Assembly: GCF_042646425.1 (NCBI RefSeq)
Contig: NZ_JBHRTR010000020.1
Location: forward strand, 1 to 64,000
Source of the DNA: Marinibaculum pumilum
GTDB lineage: Bacteria; Pseudomonadota; Alphaproteobacteria; Ferrovibrionales; Ferrovibrionaceae
DNA: 64,000 bases
Direction: 5' to 3'
Part shown: piece after piece, positions 63,309 through 64,000 of the stretch
Numbering within the stretch: position 1 is the first letter of the stretch
Layout: each line of letters begins with the position of its first letter
Notes under the pieces: generated by a model
What the model was told of the DNA's origin: nothing
What the model saw: only the letters and a program-made list of their open reading frames with translations
Database searches by the model: none
Program-made: the position numbers and the translations under genes

Positions 63309-64000
63309 CGTGGCGGCCCTGTCCGGCAAGGCCGGAGGCCCGGCGTCGCAGCCAGCGCCGTGCACCGAGCGGCGCCAGCGGCCGCAGCCCGTCCCACAGG
63401 CCGCGCGCGCCCATGCGCAGGGCCAGATGCGGGGTCAGGTAACGCCGTCCCCGCCGATCGGAAAGCAGCCAGCCCAGACCCCGCAGCGAGAATTCGGTCA
63501 TCAGCCCGGAGCGCCGGAACAGAGGCGCCACATCGGCATAGCGTGGCTCGTCCAGCATCGCCAGGACCCGGTCGGTCACCGCCCGCTGGGCCGCCGCATC
63601 GCGGACACCCTTTGCGGAATAGGATTGCGGCGACACCCGGAACCAGGCCAAGCGACGCGGCACATAGCCGGCGCCGTGCCGATAGGCCAGGACATAGTTC
63701 ACCCACCAGTCCGCATACCATTCCAGGTCTTCCGCGAAGCCGCCGATTTCCTGCAGGCGGTCGCGCCGGTAGACGGCGGTGTTGGAAGAGATGGTGAAAA
63801 AGGCGCGGCGCATGATGGCGATCATTCGCTCCGCCTCCAGATAGGCCGGGGCCGTGGAGAGGTAGAGCGGGAACTCGCGGACGATGCCGCTCTCTCCCAG
63901 CAGTTCCGCCGGGTCGGAGAAGGCGAAGGCGGCCTGCGGGCAGGCATCCAGAAGGGCCAGGTTTTCCGCGGCGAAGTCGGGGCCGACCAGGTCGTCGGCG
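63301..64000 (-). CDS. GT2-family glycosyltransferase, C-terminal part (cut by the window edge)
   Basis: The frame is open from the right edge. It begins ADDLVGPDFAAENLALLDACPQAAFAF, where ADD is the metal-binding pair of a GT2 core. It continues through REFPLYLSTAPAYLEAERMIAIMRRAFFTISSNTAVYRRDRLQEIGGF and FRVSPQSYSAKGVRDAAAQ, both matching the GT2 at 53102-54436. The first part of the gene, with the nucleotide-binding start, lies outside the window. Its stop overlaps the start of protein X', forming a GT2-X' module. Confidence 0.87.
   Translation of the reverse strand, partial: ADDLVGPDFAAENLALLDACPQAAFAFSDPAELLGESGIVREFPLYLSTAPAYLEAERMIAIMRRAFFTISSNTAVYRRDRLQEIGGFAEDLEWYADWWVNYVLAYRHGAGYVPRRLAWFRVSPQSYSAKGVRDAAAQRAVTDRVLAMLDEPRYADVAPLFRRSGLMTEFSLRGLGWLLSDRRGRRYLTPHLALRMGARGLWDGLRPLAPLGARRWLRRRASGLAGQGRHDV

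Overview
The window is very GC-rich, gene-dense alphaproteobacterial DNA, most likely from the Rhodospirillales. The grounds are codon use, a complete system I cytochrome c maturation set, alphaproteobacterial protein families (DUF2794, DUF1223, BrnT/BrnA) and short intergenic palindromes that recur between genes. No tRNA, rRNA, CRISPR array, phage or integrase is visible. The only mobile DNA is the 3' end of an IS630-type element at the left edge.

Positions 1-6.8 kb are a mixed metabolic stretch: IS630 end, agmatinase-family ureohydrolase, an alpha/beta hydrolase-GST pair, a BrnT/BrnA toxin-antitoxin locus with a shortened toxin, threonine aldolase, an SDR, a fossil of a TonB-dependent receptor tail and a Tat-exported ferritin-like protein. 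Positions 6.8-15.8 kb hold an ArsR-type regulator and ccmA, B, C, D, E, F, G, H and I, the heme delivery and apocytochrome ligation machinery. A reversed yccF gene separates ccmAB from ccmC-I. Positions 15.8-22 kb carry small housekeeping genes (VOC, Nudix, YkvA, pterin dehydratase, zincin, sirtuin, zinc finger, ThpR, Tas). They lead to a tesA / ybbA-ybbP divergent locus that matches the E. coli arrangement. Positions 25.5-33.6 kb hold a Bax-inhibitor-1 membrane protein, an M81 peptidase with a TTC38-like repeat protein, a HlyD-DHA2 efflux pair and DUF2794.

Positions 33.7-37.7 kb are an overlapping dipeptide/oligopeptide ABC operon (two permeases, two ATPases) with no binding-protein gene alongside. 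The next intergenic region (37.98-38.15 kb) looks like an unannotated small RNA. It has an 11-bp closing stem, a C-rich anti-Shine-Dalgarno hairpin loop and a strong intrinsic terminator. It sits just upstream of htpG, which has its own heat-shock-like promoter. Positions 40-49 kb carry Nudix, DUF1223, GST, coaA, a DUF1992 gene broken by an exact 20-bp tandem duplication, acnA and a glutamine amidotransferase. Two secreted proteins follow, one a zinc-protease-like gluzincin.

From 51.7 kb to the right edge there is one long leftward glycan cluster. It contains three GT-A type glycosyltransferases, one GT4 transferase, three methyltransferases (one of the putative sugar O-methyltransferase type) and four proteins of no family I recognise. 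Two of the four are clear paralogues of each other, and all four share a C-terminal Rossmann-like segment with an [A/E]-[D/E]-x-[FY]-x-G core. A GT2 plus unknown-family module occurs twice. The cluster probably builds and methylates a surface polysaccharide or a protein-linked glycan. It continues beyond the window.
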